Program-made: the position numbers and the translations under genes
Origin: Poseidonibacter ostreae
Lineage (GTDB): Bacteria > Campylobacterota > Campylobacteria > Campylobacterales > Arcobacteraceae
Direction: 5' to 3'
DNA length: 64,000 bases
NCBI RefSeq assembly: GCF_009208075.1
Contig: NZ_WFKJ01000007.1
Span: 1 to 64,000 of the forward strand
In this document: positions 63,057 through 64,000 of the stretch, piece by piece
How positions within the stretch are numbered: the stretch's first letter is position 1
Layout of the letters: the number at the start of each line of letters is the position of its first letter
Notes under the pieces: model-generated
What the model saw: only the letters and a program-made list of their open reading frames with translations
Told to the model about the DNA's origin: nothing
Database searches by the model: none

Positions 63057-63829
63057 AAAATTCCTTTTAAAGCTTCATTCCAACCAGCAGGTCCAATGGC
63101 TTGAGTTTTTATTAAATCTTTTTTATCATAATCGATAAAGGATCCATCAAACTTTTTAATTAGTACTGAAATATCTGAAATATCAAGCATTGATTTATCA
63201 TTTTCACCATCACCTAAAGCAATAGTTGTAAATTTTTTATGATATTTTTCTTCATATAAATTTTTAAGTTTTATTAAGGCATTTGCTTTATCTTGACCTT
63301 GTGTAATTAGATGATAAAACCTACCACCTTTAACAATATCAAAGCCTTCTTTTAAACTAAGTTTTTTAAGTTCTTCAATTTTTGATTCATCTTCAATTAT
63401 AAAAGGTTCACAAAAATCTCTTTTTTTTGCAAGTATTGAGCTTTCTATATCAAGTCCAGTTAGACTTGAAACTAGCTTATCACTCATATCAAAAAAACTT
63501 TTAATATTAAATTTTTCTCTATATTGATTAAGAAAGCATAATGTTTCACTGTAAGTTTTTCCCATATTTATTTGTTTGAAATATTTATCCTCAGGTAAGA
63601 AAATACCTGCACCATTTTCAACAATAAAAGGGTAATTTATATCAAGTTGTTTTCGAAGTTTTAAAATTTCTTGTTTTGTTTTACTCGTAACTATAATTAG
63701 TGGAATATTTTTTAATTTAAGATATTCAAGCATCTCTTTTGCATCATCTGTACTATACGTATTATGATCAAGTAATGTTCCATCTAAATCTGTAAAAATA
63801 AGATAATTTTTTGTTTTTGTTTGTAACAT
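63047..63829 (-). CDS. GpgP/MpgP-type HAD phosphatase
   Basis: 260 residues, HAD-IIB/Cof-like with a C2B cap: motif I IFTDLDGTLLDHNTYS (D14, D16), motif II VTSKTKQEI, motif IV ALGDGENDKSML. ENGAGIF and RFYHLI are features of mannosyl-3-phosphoglycerate phosphatases, which also accept glucosyl-3-phosphoglycerate. It is first in the operon and makes the non-phosphorylated solute from the GpgS product. Upstream lies a repeat-rich promoter region. Confidence 0.9.
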   Translation of the reverse strand: MLQTKTKNYLIFTDLDGTLLDHNTYSTDDAKEMLEYLKLKNIPLIIVTSKTKQEILKLRKQLDINYPFIVENGAGIFLPEDKYFKQINMGKTYSETLCFLNQYREKFNIKSFFDMSDKLVSSLTGLDIESSILAKKRDFCEPFIIEDESKIEELKKLSLKEGFDIVKGGRFYHLITQGQDKANALIKLKNLYEEKYHKKFTTIALGDGENDKSMLDISDISVLIKKFDGSFIDYDKKDLIKTQAIGPAGWNEALKGILCK

Positions 63830-63834
63830 AATTT

Positions 63835-63869
63835 AGTATATCGTATAAATTCTAGTATATCAATTCTAG
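63835..63869. promoter_or_regulatory. Tandem repeats upstream of the glucosylglycerate operon
   Basis: AGTATATC occurs at 63835-63842 and 63854-63861, and TTCTAG at 63850-63855 and 63864-63869, all within 41 bases of the operon's first ATG. AGTATATC copies are 19 bases apart, about two helical turns. A regulator-binding site is likely but the protein is unknown. Confidence 0.4.
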
Positions 63870-63951
63870 ATTGTATAAAAAATATATATCTGTATGGAAT
63901 ATTTTATATGCAAGTGATATATTAATAAAAAGTGTTTAATAAAGGAAAAAA

Positions 63952-64000
63952 CTATTCATTTTTTCCTGTAGCTACATTAACTTTTCCAATAGCGCATGAT
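63952..64000 (-). CDS. 3' fragment of a gene running off the right edge
   Basis: A minus-strand frame ends at TAG (63954-63952) and reads S-C-A-I-G-K-V-N-V-A-T-G-K-N-E before the stop. The peptide looks coding, but 15 residues are too few to assign a family. If real, it is the gene upstream of the glucosylglycerate operon, 122 bases away. Confidence 0.35.
   Translation of the reverse strand, partial: SCAIGKVNVATGKNE

Noticed and set aside
1-64000. CRISPR arrays, tRNA or rRNA genes, insertion sequences
   Set aside because: Reading both strands I saw no regularly spaced repeats, no tRNA T-arm/acceptor patterns and no transposase ORFs. A covariance-model scan would be needed to exclude small RNAs formally.

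Overview
The window looks like a chromosomal segment of an Arcobacter-like member of the Campylobacterota. It is very AT-rich, and many genes start with TTG. The gene order hisB-kdsC-lptC-lptA-engB-argA(short) and rplI-hslV-hslU, the HspR/CbpA pair, FliW and the FliK/FhlB-type proteins all fit that group. Genes are packed tightly: many overlap by 1-10 bases, no gap between genes exceeds 300 bases, and I saw no rRNA, tRNA, IS element, prophage or CRISPR array. This is housekeeping chromosome with a few unusual loci.

Layout. 1-7.0 kb (mostly minus): an alpha-carbonic anhydrase overlapping a CNNM-type transporter, a small unknown protein, a solute-binding diguanylate cyclase, a DUF309 protein and UvrA. 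7.2-9.7 kb: a full-length aconitase-A homologue that has lost most of its active site. 9.8-16.0 kb (minus operon): ubiX-coaD-tmk-hisS-speA-cysE-tauE. 16.2-25.9 kb (plus): a serine-recombinase homologue lacking its catalytic serine, then rplI-hslVU, a small acidic ORF overlapping tatD, cell-wall lytic transglycosylases, hisB, the LPS-export genes kdsC/lptC/lptA, engB and short-form N-acetylglutamate synthase. 26.1-32.4 kb: a cysteine-rich Sel1 protein and an RND efflux operon whose inner-membrane pump is split into two coupled genes. 32.5-35.4 kb: a sensor kinase interrupted at an A7 slippery tract, and an SlyD-type isomerase.

35.4-42.2 kb holds dispersed flagellar and cell-shape genes: fliP, mrdA with an MreD-like partner, an FhlB-like/FliK-like pair, fliW and an outer-membrane beta-barrel candidate. 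42.2-49.3 kb runs arsC, an unknown ORF, recD2, ppiD-like, ftsA and ftsZ. 49.3-50.8 kb is the cbpA-hspR heat-shock operon on the minus strand, with a near-perfect HAIR operator lying over its own promoter. 50.8-55.4 kb carries a rhodanese-like protein, an MnmC-like FAD oxidoreductase with an extra cysteine cluster, an anchored unknown protein, and a SCO1-type copper protein coupled to a six-TM chemoreceptor. Two small regulatory or membrane proteins follow.

56.2-63.8 kb is the most coherent system. One minus-strand operon encodes a GpgP/MpgP-type HAD phosphatase, a MOFRL glycerate kinase, a GpgS-like glycosyltransferase, a GH13_18 glucosylglycerate/sucrose phosphorylase, GalU and phosphoglucomutase. 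Together they would make glucosylglycerate from UDP-glucose and 3-phosphoglycerate and break it down by phosphorolysis to glucose-1-phosphate and glycerate. That is a closed compatible-solute cycle in which every product re-enters through a neighbouring gene. This operon and the pseudo-aconitase are the two things most worth following up.
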